From: Bacteroidota bacterium
GTDB lineage: Bacteria > Bacteroidota > Ignavibacteria > Tepidaquicellales > Tepidaquicellaceae
Direction: 5' to 3'
DNA: 64,000 bases
NCBI GenBank assembly: GCA_018266835.1
Contig: JAFDZP010000005.1
Location: forward strand, 124,001 to 188,000
The position numbers were made by a program, and so were the translations under genes. A model generated the notes under the pieces. It saw nothing but the letters and a program-made list of their open reading frames with translations, searched no databases and had not been told where the DNA came from. Positions 1 through 8,989 of the stretch are shown in pieces; positions within the stretch are counted from its first letter, which is position 1, and each line of letters opens with the position of its first letter.

Positions 1-1
1 G

Positions 2-1618
2 CATCCCGCTGCAGTAGGTACAAATCTTGCAGACCTCAACTTAAAATATTTTTCAAACACCATCGGAATACTAGCAGATATCGGACTCAAAGGCGCGGAA
101 GAAAAATTCAACTGGCTTGTCCGCTTCGGCGGTGAAACTCACGGCGATTACATAGACGGCAGCGGAGACAGAATGCCCTCGACACGCTTCGGTGGATACA
201 CAATGAAAACTTCGCTCGGCACAAATAAAGGAATATGGGTCGGCAACCTGAACTATGCATATACAAATTATACCTATGGAATCCTTGAGCAGCGTGACTT
301 CCAGAAAGAGTTTCGCAACACAAAAGAAACACGCTTCGATAGAAGTTTTAACGGCGCGCATCACCAGCTGAAAGTCCACAACATGGTTTTGCAGAACACC
401 TTCAATGCAGATAGGTCCAAGTTCAAAGTAAATCTCGGCTACACTTACAATCAGCGCGTTGAGCGCGAAGGCAACGATGAGCGATTTCTTCCCGATAGCC
501 TGCAGTTCGGCAATCTCGATATGGTTCTCAATACTGCCTCGCTTGATGCAAGCTGGAACTACACTTTCAAAAAAGATTTTGATATAACCGTCGGCACGCA
601 GGAGTTCATCCAGTCAAATAAAAATAACGGACAGCGCAGACTTATCCCCGATGCAGATGTAAGCTCGGGCTCGCTCACAAGTATTTTAAAATATCAGAAA
701 AATAAATTCGGTTTCGAGGCAGGCGGACGCTTCGATTTATTCAAAGTCAAAACAACTGAGTACGGAGTTTTGGATTCCGCAAATTATTTTCCGCCGCTGG
801 ATTTAAATTACAACTCAGTCAACGGCTCTGCAGGCGCAACTTACCGCTTCAATAAAAATTTTCTTGTTAAGGCAAATCTCTCTACAGGCTTCCGCGCGCC
901 AAACCTTGCCGAGCTTACTTCCAACGGTCTGCACGAAGGCACGTTCCAGTATGAGATCGGCAACAAAGATTTTAAGAATGAGCAAAGTGTGGAGGGCGAT
1001 ATCGGATTTGTTATCGATAGCAAGTACGTCTCGCTGGATTTCTCCGCCTACAACAACAGCATAAATAATTATATTTACCTCGGGCTTACCACCGATACTT
1101 ACCGCGGCTATCCCGTTTACAGATACTATCAGGAAGATGCAACGCTTAAGGGTTTTGAGGCTGACCTTGTTGTAAACCCCGCTGACTGGCTTTCGCTTCG
1201 CGGGACTTACTCAACCGTTATTGCAAAGCGCAGCGACGGAGTGAATCTTCCTCTCATTCCCTCCGATAAATTTTCTGCAAGCGCTCATATCGAGCTGAAG
1301 AACTGGAAGTTTTTTTATAATCCCTACTTCGAGCTCTCTGCAAATACTGCTCTTGAAAAAACGCGGCTCGGCGAAAATGAAACTTCCCTTCCCGGATACA
1401 CTCTGCTGAACCTCGGCTTCGGCTGCGACCTAAGTTTTGAGAAGGAGCTTTTTAATATGACGATTGCCTGCAACAACCTGCTGGATAAGACATACATAGA
1501 TTTCATGTCGCGCATAAAAACTCTCACCGCCGTTTACGACGGGCAGACATTCTACGCCAACAACATCGGCAGAAATATAGTCTTCACAATCAAGGTACCG
1601 TTTCAGTTATCGTATTAG
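2..1618 (+). CDS. TonB-dependent outer-membrane receptor, 5'-truncated by window edge
   Basis: The reading frame is open from base 2, so the gene begins upstream of the window; about 538 residues of the C-terminal beta-barrel remain. The sequence alternates aromatic/polar strands and contains the barrel signature FLVKANLSTGFRAPNLAEL and a late NLLDKTYIDF segment, both typical of TonB-dependent receptors. It ends in the strand VFTIKVPFQLSY with a terminal aromatic residue, as expected for a barrel inserted by the BAM complex. The family imports siderophores, cobalamin, metals or sugars across the outer membrane; the substrate cannot be read here and the plug domain is not in view. Codons are much richer in G and C (CGC, CTC, GGC) than in the following genes, so the gene differs in composition from its neighbours. 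Confidence 0.9.
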   Translation, partial: HPAAVGTNLADLNLKYFSNTIGILADIGLKGAEEKFNWLVRFGGETHGDYIDGSGDRMPSTRFGGYTMKTSLGTNKGIWVGNLNYAYTNYTYGILEQRDFQKEFRNTKETRFDRSFNGAHHQLKVHNMVLQNTFNADRSKFKVNLGYTYNQRVEREGNDERFLPDSLQFGNLDMVLNTASLDASWNYTFKKDFDITVGTQEFIQSNKNNGQRRLIPDADVSSGSLTSILKYQKNKFGFEAGGRFDLFKVKTTEYGVLDSANYFPPLDLNYNSVNGSAGATYRFNKNFLVKANLSTGFRAPNLAELTSNGLHEGTFQYEIGNKDFKNEQSVEGDIGFVIDSKYVSLDFSAYNNSINNYIYLGLTTDTYRGYPVYRYYQEDATLKGFEADLVVNPADWLSLRGTYSTVIAKRSDGVNLPLIPSDKFSASAHIELKNWKFFYNPYFELSANTALEKTRLGENETSLPGYTLLNLGFGCDLSFEKELFNMTIACNNLLDKTYIDFMSRIKTLTAVYDGQTFYANNIGRNIVFTIKVPFQLSY

Positions 1619-1710
1619 AGGGGTTCGAAGTATTATTTATATTTTGGTGTAACATAAAGTATTTTTAGATAATAATTAATTAATTAACTTTAGTAAAAAT
1701 TCAAATAGAA

Positions 1711-2967
1711 ATGAAAGTTAATGAAATATTTATAGCTGGGGGGTTACCTACTGTTACTTATAATCCTAGAGAAGATTTACAATTAGAAAGAAAGTTGACT
1801 GATTTTTTTGATATTGGTAATAAACTTATATCTGTTACTGGACCAACTAAAACTGGTAAGACTGTTCTTTGTTCGAAATTATTTTCTAATCAGAATTTAA
1901 TAAAAATATCTGGTGGATCAATTACAAGTGAAGATGATTTTTGGGAAGCAATACTTCATGATATTGATGCAGAAATATATTCTTCTTCCACGCAAAATTC
2001 TAATTCTACAACGGAAGATTCAGCCGGAACGGGAGGTGGATTAAATGTAGGAGTAATTAAAATAGATTTGAAGAAAGGAGAAAAAGAAAGTACAACTACT
2101 GGTATTTCTAAAACCTCTACCAAAGTTACTAATGTCAAACTATTGGCATTAAAAGAACTACTTGAACAAAAAAGGGCTCTACTAATAGATGATTTTCATT
2201 ATATAGATTCTAAAATTCAAATTCAAATAATAAGAGCTCTGAAGCAACCAATTTTTAATGGTCTAAAAGTTATGGTTTTAGCTGTCCCTCATAGAGCAGA
2301 AGATTCTACACGAGCTGAGTCTGAGATGACTGGACGCGTAGCTCAACTTCAGATTCCTTTTTGGAACGAAACTGAGCTTAAAGATATTGCAAATAAAGGT
2401 TTCAAATCTTTAAATGTTTATTGCAAACCAACGGAAGTGGAATTATTAGCAACTGAAAGTTTTGGAAGTCCTCATTTAATGCAAGAATTCTGTTATTATA
2501 TTTGTATTAATAACGGAATAACTTCAACAGTTGTTGGACCAACTAAGGAATTAACTAAAACAACTGATGAAAAATTTTTCAAAGAAATTGTTGACACAAT
2601 TGCGTCAAAAACAGCTTTCGATCGTCTAGCAGTTGGACCTCGACAAAGGACAGATAGAATGAAAAGAAAATTAAAAAATGGTCAACAAGTTGATATTTAT
2701 ACTGCAACTTTACATGCAATTGCTGCAACTGGCCCAAAAACTGAAATTGTTTATGAAGACTTAAGAAGTTCTATGAGAAAAGTTTTAGATGATTCAGAAA
2801 GTGCACCTCAGAGACATGAAATAACGAGAGTATTGAAAAAAATGGATGAAATTGCAAAAAAGGAGATAAAAGGTGAACCTGTTATTGATTGGGATAATGA
2901 AAATAGTAAACTATTTATTTCAGATCCATTTTTTGCATTTTACTTGAAATGGGCGGTAAATGAATGA
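1711..2967 (+). CDS. Orphan AAA/STAND-like P-loop ATPase
   Basis: This is a 418-residue protein with a Walker A loop GPTKTGKT near residues 45-52 and a Walker B strand RALLIDDFHYID near residues 158-169, which makes it a P-loop ATPase. Between them lies a low-complexity Ser/Thr/Gly-rich insert (about residues 92-140). The C-terminus ends in DPFFAFYLKWAV, resembling the wHTH-end motif of archaeal-ATPase/STAND-type proteins. It stands alone between a TonB receptor and the SRAP gene, with a 90-bp AT-rich upstream gap. The gene is strikingly AT-rich and uses TTA, AGA and GGT codons, unlike the receptor before it, which suggests separate acquisition. Its function is unknown; such ATPases are often accessory or defence-related, but nothing here proves that. 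Confidence 0.65.
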   Translation: MKVNEIFIAGGLPTVTYNPREDLQLERKLTDFFDIGNKLISVTGPTKTGKTVLCSKLFSNQNLIKISGGSITSEDDFWEAILHDIDAEIYSSSTQNSNSTTEDSAGTGGGLNVGVIKIDLKKGEKESTTTGISKTSTKVTNVKLLALKELLEQKRALLIDDFHYIDSKIQIQIIRALKQPIFNGLKVMVLAVPHRAEDSTRAESEMTGRVAQLQIPFWNETELKDIANKGFKSLNVYCKPTEVELLATESFGSPHLMQEFCYYICINNGITSTVVGPTKELTKTTDEKFFKEIVDTIASKTAFDRLAVGPRQRTDRMKRKLKNGQQVDIYTATLHAIAATGPKTEIVYEDLRSSMRKVLDDSESAPQRHEITRVLKKMDEIAKKEIKGEPVIDWDNENSKLFISDPFFAFYLKWAVNE

Positions 2968-2977
2968 AATTATAATT

Positions 2978-3628
2978 TTACTCCAACGTAGTTGGTTCGG
3001 AGTTCATTTTATCGGGCGGGTAGGTTTGGCATAGGGCAATTCTCTCTTCAAGCGAGGCTTCTAAAAATTGCAGGCCGACTTCCAGATCCAAAATAACAGG
3101 CATTCGGCCTTTATCATGGACAATATTTGTAAGCATGTTACCGACTGTAGTTATAAGCGTACAGGCGAAATCATTTCCTTCCTTCCTGTAATATCCTGCG
3201 CAGAAGAATGTATCTTTTTCTTTGATTGTAAACCTGTGAGGCTGTTTTATTTTTTTCTTTGTGGGCTTTCCTGTTTTTGGAGTGAAGGTATCTATAACAA
3301 CATTTTTCCACTCGTGATATCCGCTCATTACAAATAAGCACGGATTCTCCTTTAAAAGCGACTGCCAGTAATCGGCTGCTTTGCCAGAGGTAATTTCTTC
3401 GATGCGTGAGTTTACCATAGGTCCTATCTGCAGCTTAAATCCCCAGCGCATTGTATCCATATAATATTCATCGTCAATCTTACGGATAACAGGAACAAGG
3501 TCAGTCGGCCGCATGCGCGATTTTCCGGGTGATACAGTTGACCTTACTATAAGCTCGCCCTTACCTGTTTTTCTGAAGGTATCTACGAGTTTTTCAGTAT
3601 CGATAATTACATCAAAGCTTGTGCACAT
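2978..3628 (-). CDS. SOS response-associated peptidase (SRAP/HMCES family)
   Basis: The 216-residue protein starts MCTSFDV, so a Cys becomes the N-terminal residue after Met removal; this Cys is the catalytic nucleophile of the SRAP family, which forms a thiazolidine crosslink with abasic sites in single-stranded DNA. Other family motifs are visible: VNSRIEE (conserved Asn/Arg/Glu) near residue 72, FVMSGYHEWK (conserved Glu) near residue 100, and IVHDKGRMPVIL (conserved His) near residue 170. Length matches the family. It is divergent from the Y-family polymerase gene, consistent with a DNA-damage tolerance role. The first codon is fixed by the need for Cys at position 2. Confidence 0.9.
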   Translation of the reverse strand: MCTSFDVIIDTEKLVDTFRKTGKGELIVRSTVSPGKSRMRPTDLVPVIRKIDDEYYMDTMRWGFKLQIGPMVNSRIEEITSGKAADYWQSLLKENPCLFVMSGYHEWKNVVIDTFTPKTGKPTKKKIKQPHRFTIKEKDTFFCAGYYRKEGNDFACTLITTVGNMLTNIVHDKGRMPVILDLEVGLQFLEASLEERIALCQTYPPDKMNSEPTTLE

Positions 3629-3693
3629 TTTTTTAATATAAGCATTTAATATAAAGAAGAGCGCAGTAGTATTAAATAAAAAAAGAAATAACT

Positions 3694-3710
3694 TTATTAT
3701 TAAATAATAA
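3694..3710. promoter_or_regulatory. Palindrome between divergent SRAP and dinB genes
   Basis: TTATTATTAAATAATAA is a perfect inverted repeat (8-nt arms, central A) in the short divergent gap between two DNA-damage genes. It is placed where a shared operator could act. AT-rich palindromes can arise by chance, so this is only a candidate. Confidence 0.3.
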
Positions 3711-3744
3711 CCTTATATCTTTATGGCAACTAAATTTACGGAAT

Positions 3745-5058
3745 ATGAATCCCCTGGACCTGGCAAGCTCCGCGTTTTTCAACCCCGTAGATAAGGATAA
3801 AGCACACTCGGTTTTTAAGAGAGTGCGGATGATGCCCTTATATCGTTTTCCTTGTCTCAAAGAATATAACCTTGGAATAAAGGAACACTCTAACCGTTTC
3901 TTTCTTCATTTAGACCTGGATGCATTTTATGCGCAGGTCGAACAAAGAGATAATCCTAATTACAAAGGCAAACCTGTCGGAGTTGTATCGCTTCCTGATA
4001 CGTTCACTAAAGGAATTGTTATGACTTCTTCCTATGAGGCGCGCGCGCTTGGAGTAGATACTGCAATGACTACTTACCAGGCAAAGACAATCTGCCCGCA
4101 GCTAATACTTGTACCCTGCTACGGACAGAAATATGAAGCAATACTTTTTAACATTTTAACGTTTGCAAAAAAATATGTCCCCGATGAAGCGATTGAGCAA
4201 TATAGCATAGATGAATGTTTTATAGACCTCACTTCTGTTTGTAAAGATTTTAAAAGCGCGGAAAAAATATCAAGAGAGTTCAAAGATTTTATTTTAAAAG
4301 AAGAAGACCTCACCTGCTCGATGGGATTATCATTTAATAAGAGCTATGCAAAAATGGCAACGAAGCTTCACAAGCCGGCGGGCTTTACTTTGATAACTCA
4401 AAGGGACAGAGGAATTTTTTTTCCTATGGCAGTAGATAAAATATGGGGCATAGGAAATAAAATAAAACCGCGTCTGAATTTTCATGATGTATGGACTATA
4501 CAAGACCTTGCAAACTGTCCCGATAATATTTTGCGGAAAGAATTCGGCATTAACGGCATCTGCTATAAACGGATGGCGCGAGGAGAAGAGACGGCGGAGA
4601 TTTTCAGAAAGGAAACGCATGAGAAAAGCTTAATGCATCAGCATTCATTAACGTATCCTATTTATGAGCGCTTTGCATGTGAAGAAGAGATCGGGCGCAG
4701 AGTGGAATACATCGGCAGGAAGCTCCGCAGTAAAAATTTACTTTGTAAAAGATTGTTCCTCATTGAGCGGTTCACAAATCTGCAGTTTGATGTAGCTGAG
4801 TATAAGTTAACTCAGTTTACAAATAACGACAGGACGCTCTATGAATGCGCGCTTGAGCTGTATAAAAATATGCAGCATCCGACAGCGGAGCTGAAAGTGC
4901 AGATGTTCGGTATTATGGTGTGCGAGCTTGGCAGCGATTTGCAAAGTGAGAACTACGACCTTTTTAATCAACAGAAAATTTTACCGTATCACGCTCTTGA
5001 TACAATTAAAACCAAATACGGAGAGAGCAGTATCCGTGTAGGCATCGGGAGGTATTAA
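3745..5058 (+). CDS. dinB: Y-family DNA polymerase (DinB/Pol IV-like)
   Basis: This is a translesion polymerase of 437 residues. The first catalytic motif LDLDAFYAQVE is at about residues 56-66 and the second, YSIDECFIDL, at about 153-162, giving the three metal-binding acidic residues. The helix-hairpin-helix region (KIWGIGNKIKPRL) and the little-finger domain follow. The roughly 50 residues before the first motif are longer than usual; a second start at ATG 3829, preceded by AAGAGAG, would give a more normal N-terminus. A 23-codon reading frame (3723-3794) overlaps the extension in another frame. The stop codon overlaps the next ATG by one base (TAATG), so the two are translationally coupled. 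The divergent neighbour is SRAP. Confidence 0.9.
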   Translation: MNPLDLASSAFFNPVDKDKAHSVFKRVRMMPLYRFPCLKEYNLGIKEHSNRFFLHLDLDAFYAQVEQRDNPNYKGKPVGVVSLPDTFTKGIVMTSSYEARALGVDTAMTTYQAKTICPQLILVPCYGQKYEAILFNILTFAKKYVPDEAIEQYSIDECFIDLTSVCKDFKSAEKISREFKDFILKEEDLTCSMGLSFNKSYAKMATKLHKPAGFTLITQRDRGIFFPMAVDKIWGIGNKIKPRLNFHDVWTIQDLANCPDNILRKEFGINGICYKRMARGEETAEIFRKETHEKSLMHQHSLTYPIYERFACEEEIGRRVEYIGRKLRSKNLLCKRLFLIERFTNLQFDVAEYKLTQFTNNDRTLYECALELYKNMQHPTAELKVQMFGIMVCELGSDLQSENYDLFNQQKILPYHALDTIKTKYGESSIRVGIGRY

Positions 5059-5315
5059 TGAACAGAGTGGTAAATGAACAAGTTGATGTGATAGTAAAAT
5101 ATAAAGCATCAGCAATAGAAATAATAAAATTCAAAAGGGGCAATACAGAGTACTCTGTAACGAAATACGGGAAGCCGTGGATTGAAAGAATTGGCGATAA
5201 TATTATAACGCATTATTCATTGATTTGCGAAAGGCAGGGAATCTGCTGCGAGATATCACATAACCATATTTTGAATAAATGGCTGTTGGTGCAGTTTGAT
5301 GTGCTGGAAGCTTAA
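5058..5315 (+). CDS. Small conserved-looking protein coupled to the polymerase
   Basis: An 85-residue protein whose ATG shares one base with the polymerase stop codon (TAATG), so it is almost certainly translated by coupling. I do not recognise a family. The sequence is a compact mix of charged and hydrophobic residues with Cys residues in the second half (SLICERQGICCEISHN) and no signal peptide or membrane segment. It is followed at once by a clear hairpin terminator, which makes it the last gene of a two-gene unit. By position it may assist or regulate the Y-family polymerase, but that is inference. Confidence 0.6.
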   Translation: MNRVVNEQVDVIVKYKASAIEIIKFKRGNTEYSVTKYGKPWIERIGDNIITHYSLICERQGICCEISHNHILNKWLLVQFDVLEA

Positions 5316-5324
5316 AAAAGTAGT

Positions 5325-5344
5325 CGGGGCCAACGCCCCGTTTT
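5325..5344 (+). terminator. Intrinsic terminator after the dinB unit
   Basis: The hairpin CGGGGC-CAAC-GCCCCG is followed by TTTT, directly downstream of the small gene ending at 5315. Confidence 0.8.
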
Positions 5345-5456
5345 AATTTAAACAACCGATTAGTACATATAGGTAAGGAAAATAAACATATATTTTTTCA
5401 ATAATTACTTCATAATGCCTGAAATATATAGTTGTATTAACATTAATTTAGCAGAA

Positions 5457-5512
5457 AACTTACGAGGGGGCGTAAGTTTTGGTATGTGAAAAATCAATTA
5501 ATTAAAGGGTAA
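5457..5512 (+). repeat. Hairpin repeat element, copy 1
   Basis: The core CTTACGAGGGGGCGTAAG forms a 6-bp stem with an AGGGGG loop, followed by a conserved tail (AAATCAAT, then TTAA and AGGGT). A second copy with the same stem, loop and most of the tail is at 43692-43745. Both lie in gene-free sequence near the 3' ends of genes. The function is unknown. Confidence 0.6.
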
Positions 5513-5533
5513 TTCAAAAAATTGACATAAAAA

Positions 5534-5562
5534 AAGCCCGAATCTGAATCAGAAACGGGCTT
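5534..5562 (-). terminator. Intrinsic terminator after tRNA-Thr/ahcY
   Basis: The stem AAGCCCG/CGGGCTT is followed on the minus strand by a run of seven T residues. It ends minus-strand transcription of the tRNA and probably ahcY. Confidence 0.8.
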
Positions 5563-5576
5563 ATTTTATAAAAAAG

Positions 5577-5649
5577 AGCTAATGGCCAGAGTTGAACTGG
5601 CGACCTATTGATTACGAATCAATTGCTCTACCAACTGAGCTACATTAGC
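5577..5649 (-). tRNA. tRNA-Thr (anticodon CGU)
   Basis: The minus strand folds as a full cloverleaf: acceptor GCTAATG/CATTAGC, D-arm with AGCTCAGTTGGTAGAGC, anticodon stem TTGAT/ATCAA enclosing the loop TTCGTAA (anticodon CGT), and T-arm with GTTCAACTC. The length is 73 nt with discriminator U and no encoded CCA. CGU reads the threonine codon ACG. It lies just downstream of ahcY on the same strand. Confidence 0.95.
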
Positions 5650-5661
5650 AGAACATCTGTA

Positions 5662-6984
5662 TTAATATCTGTACATATCGGATTTGTAAGGACCTTCTAC
5701 AGTCACGCCGATATAATCTGCCTGCTCTTTTGTAAGGGTTTCAAGCTTAACACCTATTTTAGCCAGGTGAAGTCTTGCAACCTTTTCATCAAGATGCTTT
5801 GGCAATACATAAACTTTGTTCTCGTATTTTGAGTGGTTTTCCCATAACTCAAGCTGGGCAAGAACCTGATTTGTAAACGAGTTTGACATAACGAAGGAAG
5901 GATGTCCCATCGCGCAGCCAAGGTTTACAAGTCGGCCTTCTGCAAGGACGATAACTTCATGTCCGTCAACATTATAAAGGTCAACCTGAGGTTTAATGGT
6001 ATCTTTAGTGTGGCCATAGTTTTCATTGAGCCATGCCATATCGATTTCATTATCGAAGTGACCGATATTACAAACGATTGCTTTATCCTTCATAGCTTTG
6101 AAGTGTGAGCCGTTGATGATGTTAAGGTTTCCTGTTGCAGTTACAAGGATATCGGCTTCTTTAACAGCTTCTTCCATTGTTGTAACTTTGAATCCGTCCA
6201 TAGCTGCCTGAAGCGCACAGATAGGATCGATTTCTGTAACGAGAACTCTTGCGCCTGCGCCTCTGAGTGATGCGGCAGAGCCTTTACCCACGTCTCCGTA
6301 ACCGGCAACAACGGCAACTTTACCTGCCATCATTACGTCAGTTGCTCTACGGATAGCGTCAACTAAGGACTCTTTACAGCCGTATTTGTTATCGAATTTT
6401 GATTTTGTAACAGAGTCATTTACGTTGATAGCCGGCATATGTAAAGTGCCGTTTTTCATTCTGTCATATAGTCTGTGAACACCGGTTGTGGTTTCTTCTG
6501 ATAAGCCTTTGATGCCTGCGATTAATTCAGGGTACTTATCGAAAACCATATTGGTGAGGTCACCGCCGTCATCGAGAATCATATTGAGCGGTTTGTTTTC
6601 ATCGCCGAAGAATAGTGTCTGCTCGATACACCAGTCGAATTCTTCTGCGTTCATTCCTTTCCATGCATAAACAGAAATCCCTGCTGCTGCTATAGCTGCT
6701 GCGGCGTGATCTTGGGTAGAGAAGATATTACATGAAGACCATGTAACTTCTGCTCCGAGATCTACGAGGGTTTCGATAAGAACTGCGGTCTGGATTGTCA
6801 TGTGAAGACATCCGGCAATTCTTGCACCGCTGAGCGGTTTTGTTTTTTTGTACTCTTCACGAATGGCCATCAAGCCGGGCATTTCAGCCTCTGCTAAACG
6901 AATCTCTTTGCGTCCCCATTCAGCGAGTGATATGTCTTTAACTTTGTACTTTAATTTTTCTTTTGTTAGTGATGCTGTTGCCAC
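5662..6984 (-). CDS. ahcY: Adenosylhomocysteinase
   Basis: This 440-residue enzyme hydrolyses S-adenosylhomocysteine to adenosine and homocysteine in the activated methyl cycle, using tightly bound NAD. Visible family marks are the substrate-domain segment [19 protein letters not shown], the NAD-binding loop [18 protein letters not shown] near residue 220, the [11 protein letters not shown] motif and the C-terminal [10 protein letters not shown], in which the Lys and Tyr reach into the neighbouring subunit. Length and both termini match full-length homologues. The start is supported by GGAG about 8 nt upstream. It lies between aspS and tRNA-Thr; no SAH or SAM riboswitch is apparent in the 79-bp gap upstream. 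Confidence 0.97.
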   Translation of the reverse strand: MATASLTKEKLKYKVKDISLAEWGRKEIRLAEAEMPGLMAIREEYKKTKPLSGARIAGCLHMTIQTAVLIETLVDLGAEVTWSSCNIFSTQDHAAAAIAAAGISVYAWKGMNAEEFDWCIEQTLFFGDENKPLNMILDDGGDLTNMVFDKYPELIAGIKGLSEETTTGVHRLYDRMKNGTLHMPAINVNDSVTKSKFDNKYGCKESLVDAIRRATDVMMAGKVAVVAGYGDVGKGSAASLRGAGARVLVTEIDPICALQAAMDGFKVTTMEEAVKEADILVTATGNLNIINGSHFKAMKDKAIVCNIGHFDNEIDMAWLNENYGHTKDTIKPQVDLYNVDGHEVIVLAEGRLVNLGCAMGHPSFVMSNSFTNQVLAQLELWENHSKYENKVYVLPKHLDEKVARLHLAKIGVKLETLTKEQADYIGVTVEGPYKSDMYRY

Positions 6985-7063
6985 TGTATTGTGCTCCGTT
7001 TAATTAATTTTTGAGTAATGTATAAGATACGATTTTTTAAATTTTAATGAAATTCAAAACAAA

Positions 7064-8917
7064 TTAGAGTTTAATTCCTTCAAGAAATTCAGTCTTAATT
7101 TCTTTAGGTGCTAATCTAATTCCTAATTCATCCAGCTGCTGCTGCGCAACGTTGCTTGGAGATTCATCCATCAAAGATGCTGCGCTTACCGTTTTAGGGA
7201 ATGCTATTACATCGCGTATTGCATCAAGTCCGCAGAGTATTGCAACGATTCTATCAAAGCCAAATGCTGCTCCACCGTGAGGCGGCGCGCCATATTTGAA
7301 AGCATCGAGGAGGAATCCGAATTTCTCCTGCTGCTCTGCTTCAGTGAATCCGACTATATCGAATACTTTCTTTTGAATGTCTCTTTGATGTATTCTAATG
7401 CTTCCGCTGGCTATTTCGTTCCCGTTTAAGACTAAATCATAACAATCCCCTTTCATGCTTTCAATGATGTCGGCGCGTTTGCGTTTATCAGTCTCGTTCT
7501 TTGCTAATTCAAACTTTGGCAGCTCTTTATTTTGGGGACCTGTGAACATATGATGCTCTGCCGCATAAGAATCAGTTTCTTCGGCGTAATGGAACAGAGG
7601 GAAATCAACTACCCATAGGAATTCATATTTGCTTTCATCGATGAGTTTATGCTCCGCTGCAATTTTATTTCTAAGTGTTCCAAGAGATGTGCATACTTTT
7701 TTCTTTTCACCTGAAAGGATGAAGATTATTTCACCGTCTTTGACTTCAAATGCTGATTTGATTTGAGCCTGAATATCATCACTTAAGAATTTCTGTAGTG
7801 GTGATTGAACGGTCCCGTCTGTATTGTATTTAATGTAACCAAGTCCACCGAAGCCAAGTTTCTTTACAAAGTCTGTTAAGCCATCTATGATTTTACGGGT
7901 AACGTCAATCTTGTTTTCTGCAAATGATAATTTTACTCCGGCAACGATACCGTTCTTTTCTTTAAGTCCGTTTTCAAAAACTACAAAGCCGGAATCTTTG
8001 ACAATCTCACTGATGTTTATGATTTTTGATAAGCCGAATATTCTTAAATCTGGTTTATCAGAGCCGTAATTTTCAACTACGTAATCATAGCTTAACTGCG
8101 GGAAGGGAGTAGTAATTTCCACTCCTAAAATCTCTTTCCAGATTTCTTTAAACAATGGCTCTGACATATCAAATACATCCTGCTGATGAACAAAACTCAT
8201 TTCCATATCGATTTGTGTAAACTCAGGCTGTCTGTCTGCTCTTAAATCTTCATCCCGGAAGCACTTACAGATCTGAACATATCTATCATATCCTGCCACC
8301 ATTAAAATCTGTTTGTAAGTCTGGGGTGATTGAGGTAATGCATAGAATTTTCCTTTATGGACTCTCGATGGTACGAGATAATCTCTAGCTCCTTCGGGAG
8401 TGGATTTCATTAGTATAGGTGTTTCAACTTCAACGAAATTTCTCTTATGAAAATACTTATGAACTATCTGATAAACTTCGTTTCTTACCATAAGATTTCT
8501 CTGAAGCTTACCTCTTCTTAAATCAAGATATCTGTATTGTAAACGCAAATCTTCAGACGCTTTAACATCGTCTTCAATTACGAAAGGAGGAGTGACAGCT
8601 TCATTCAAAATCTGAAACTCTTCTGTATCAACTTCAATTTCTCCTGTAGGAATATTCTTGTTCTTGCTTGAGCGCTCTATAACTTTTCCTGAAACAGAAA
8701 TGACAAATTCATTTCCGACTTTAGAAGCAATATCATATAATTCTTTCTTATCAGGATCAATTTTTACCTGTGTAATTCCGTATCTGTCTCTTAAATCTAT
8801 GAATAAAATTCCGCCAAGGTCACGCTTTTTTGCAACCCATCCGTTAAGTGTAACGCTTTCGTTTACATTGGATATATTTAAATCTCCGCAAGTATTAGTT
8901 CTCGTTTTAAAGCTCAT
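7064..8917 (-). CDS. aspS: Aspartyl-tRNA synthetase
   Basis: This is a 617-residue class II synthetase that charges tRNA-Asp. The N-terminal OB-fold anticodon-binding domain (SVTLNGWVAKKRDLGGILFIDLRDRYG, residues 22-48) is followed by class II motif 2 (FRDEDLRADRQPEFTQIDMEMS) and the bacterial GAD insertion domain in the middle. Motif 3 is GGAAFGFDRIVAILCG near residues 550-565. The insert and length identify the bacterial type rather than the archaeal type. Whether it also charges tRNA-Asn depends on gatCAB, which is not in this window. Downstream is ahcY. Confidence 0.97.
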   Translation of the reverse strand: MSFKTRTNTCGDLNISNVNESVTLNGWVAKKRDLGGILFIDLRDRYGITQVKIDPDKKELYDIASKVGNEFVISVSGKVIERSSKNKNIPTGEIEVDTEEFQILNEAVTPPFVIEDDVKASEDLRLQYRYLDLRRGKLQRNLMVRNEVYQIVHKYFHKRNFVEVETPILMKSTPEGARDYLVPSRVHKGKFYALPQSPQTYKQILMVAGYDRYVQICKCFRDEDLRADRQPEFTQIDMEMSFVHQQDVFDMSEPLFKEIWKEILGVEITTPFPQLSYDYVVENYGSDKPDLRIFGLSKIINISEIVKDSGFVVFENGLKEKNGIVAGVKLSFAENKIDVTRKIIDGLTDFVKKLGFGGLGYIKYNTDGTVQSPLQKFLSDDIQAQIKSAFEVKDGEIIFILSGEKKKVCTSLGTLRNKIAAEHKLIDESKYEFLWVVDFPLFHYAEETDSYAAEHHMFTGPQNKELPKFELAKNETDKRKRADIIESMKGDCYDLVLNGNEIASGSIRIHQRDIQKKVFDIVGFTEAEQQEKFGFLLDAFKYGAPPHGGAAFGFDRIVAILCGLDAIRDVIAFPKTVSAASLMDESPSNVAQQQLDELGIRLAPKEIKTEFLEGIKL

Positions 8918-8932
8918 AAAAATAATAAAAAA

Positions 8933-8958
8933 GACCTGTCAGGCAAGCCCGGCAGGTC
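8933..8958 (-). terminator. Intrinsic terminator after the hybrid kinase
   Basis: The hairpin GACCTGCC/GGCAGGTC-type stem (with one G-U pair) is followed on the minus strand by six T residues, between the kinase stop and the aspS start. Confidence 0.75.
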
Positions 8959-8989
8959 AAAGTTTCTGGAATAAATTGAATTTAATAAA

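Noticed and set aside
3723-3794. Short 23-codon frame upstream of dinB, possible leader peptide or uORF
   Set aside because: Too short, no clear ribosome site and no recognisable sequence; kept only as context for the dinB start choice.
6985-7063. SAH or SAM riboswitch before ahcY
   Set aside because: The gap is only 79 bp and shows none of the conserved riboswitch cores.
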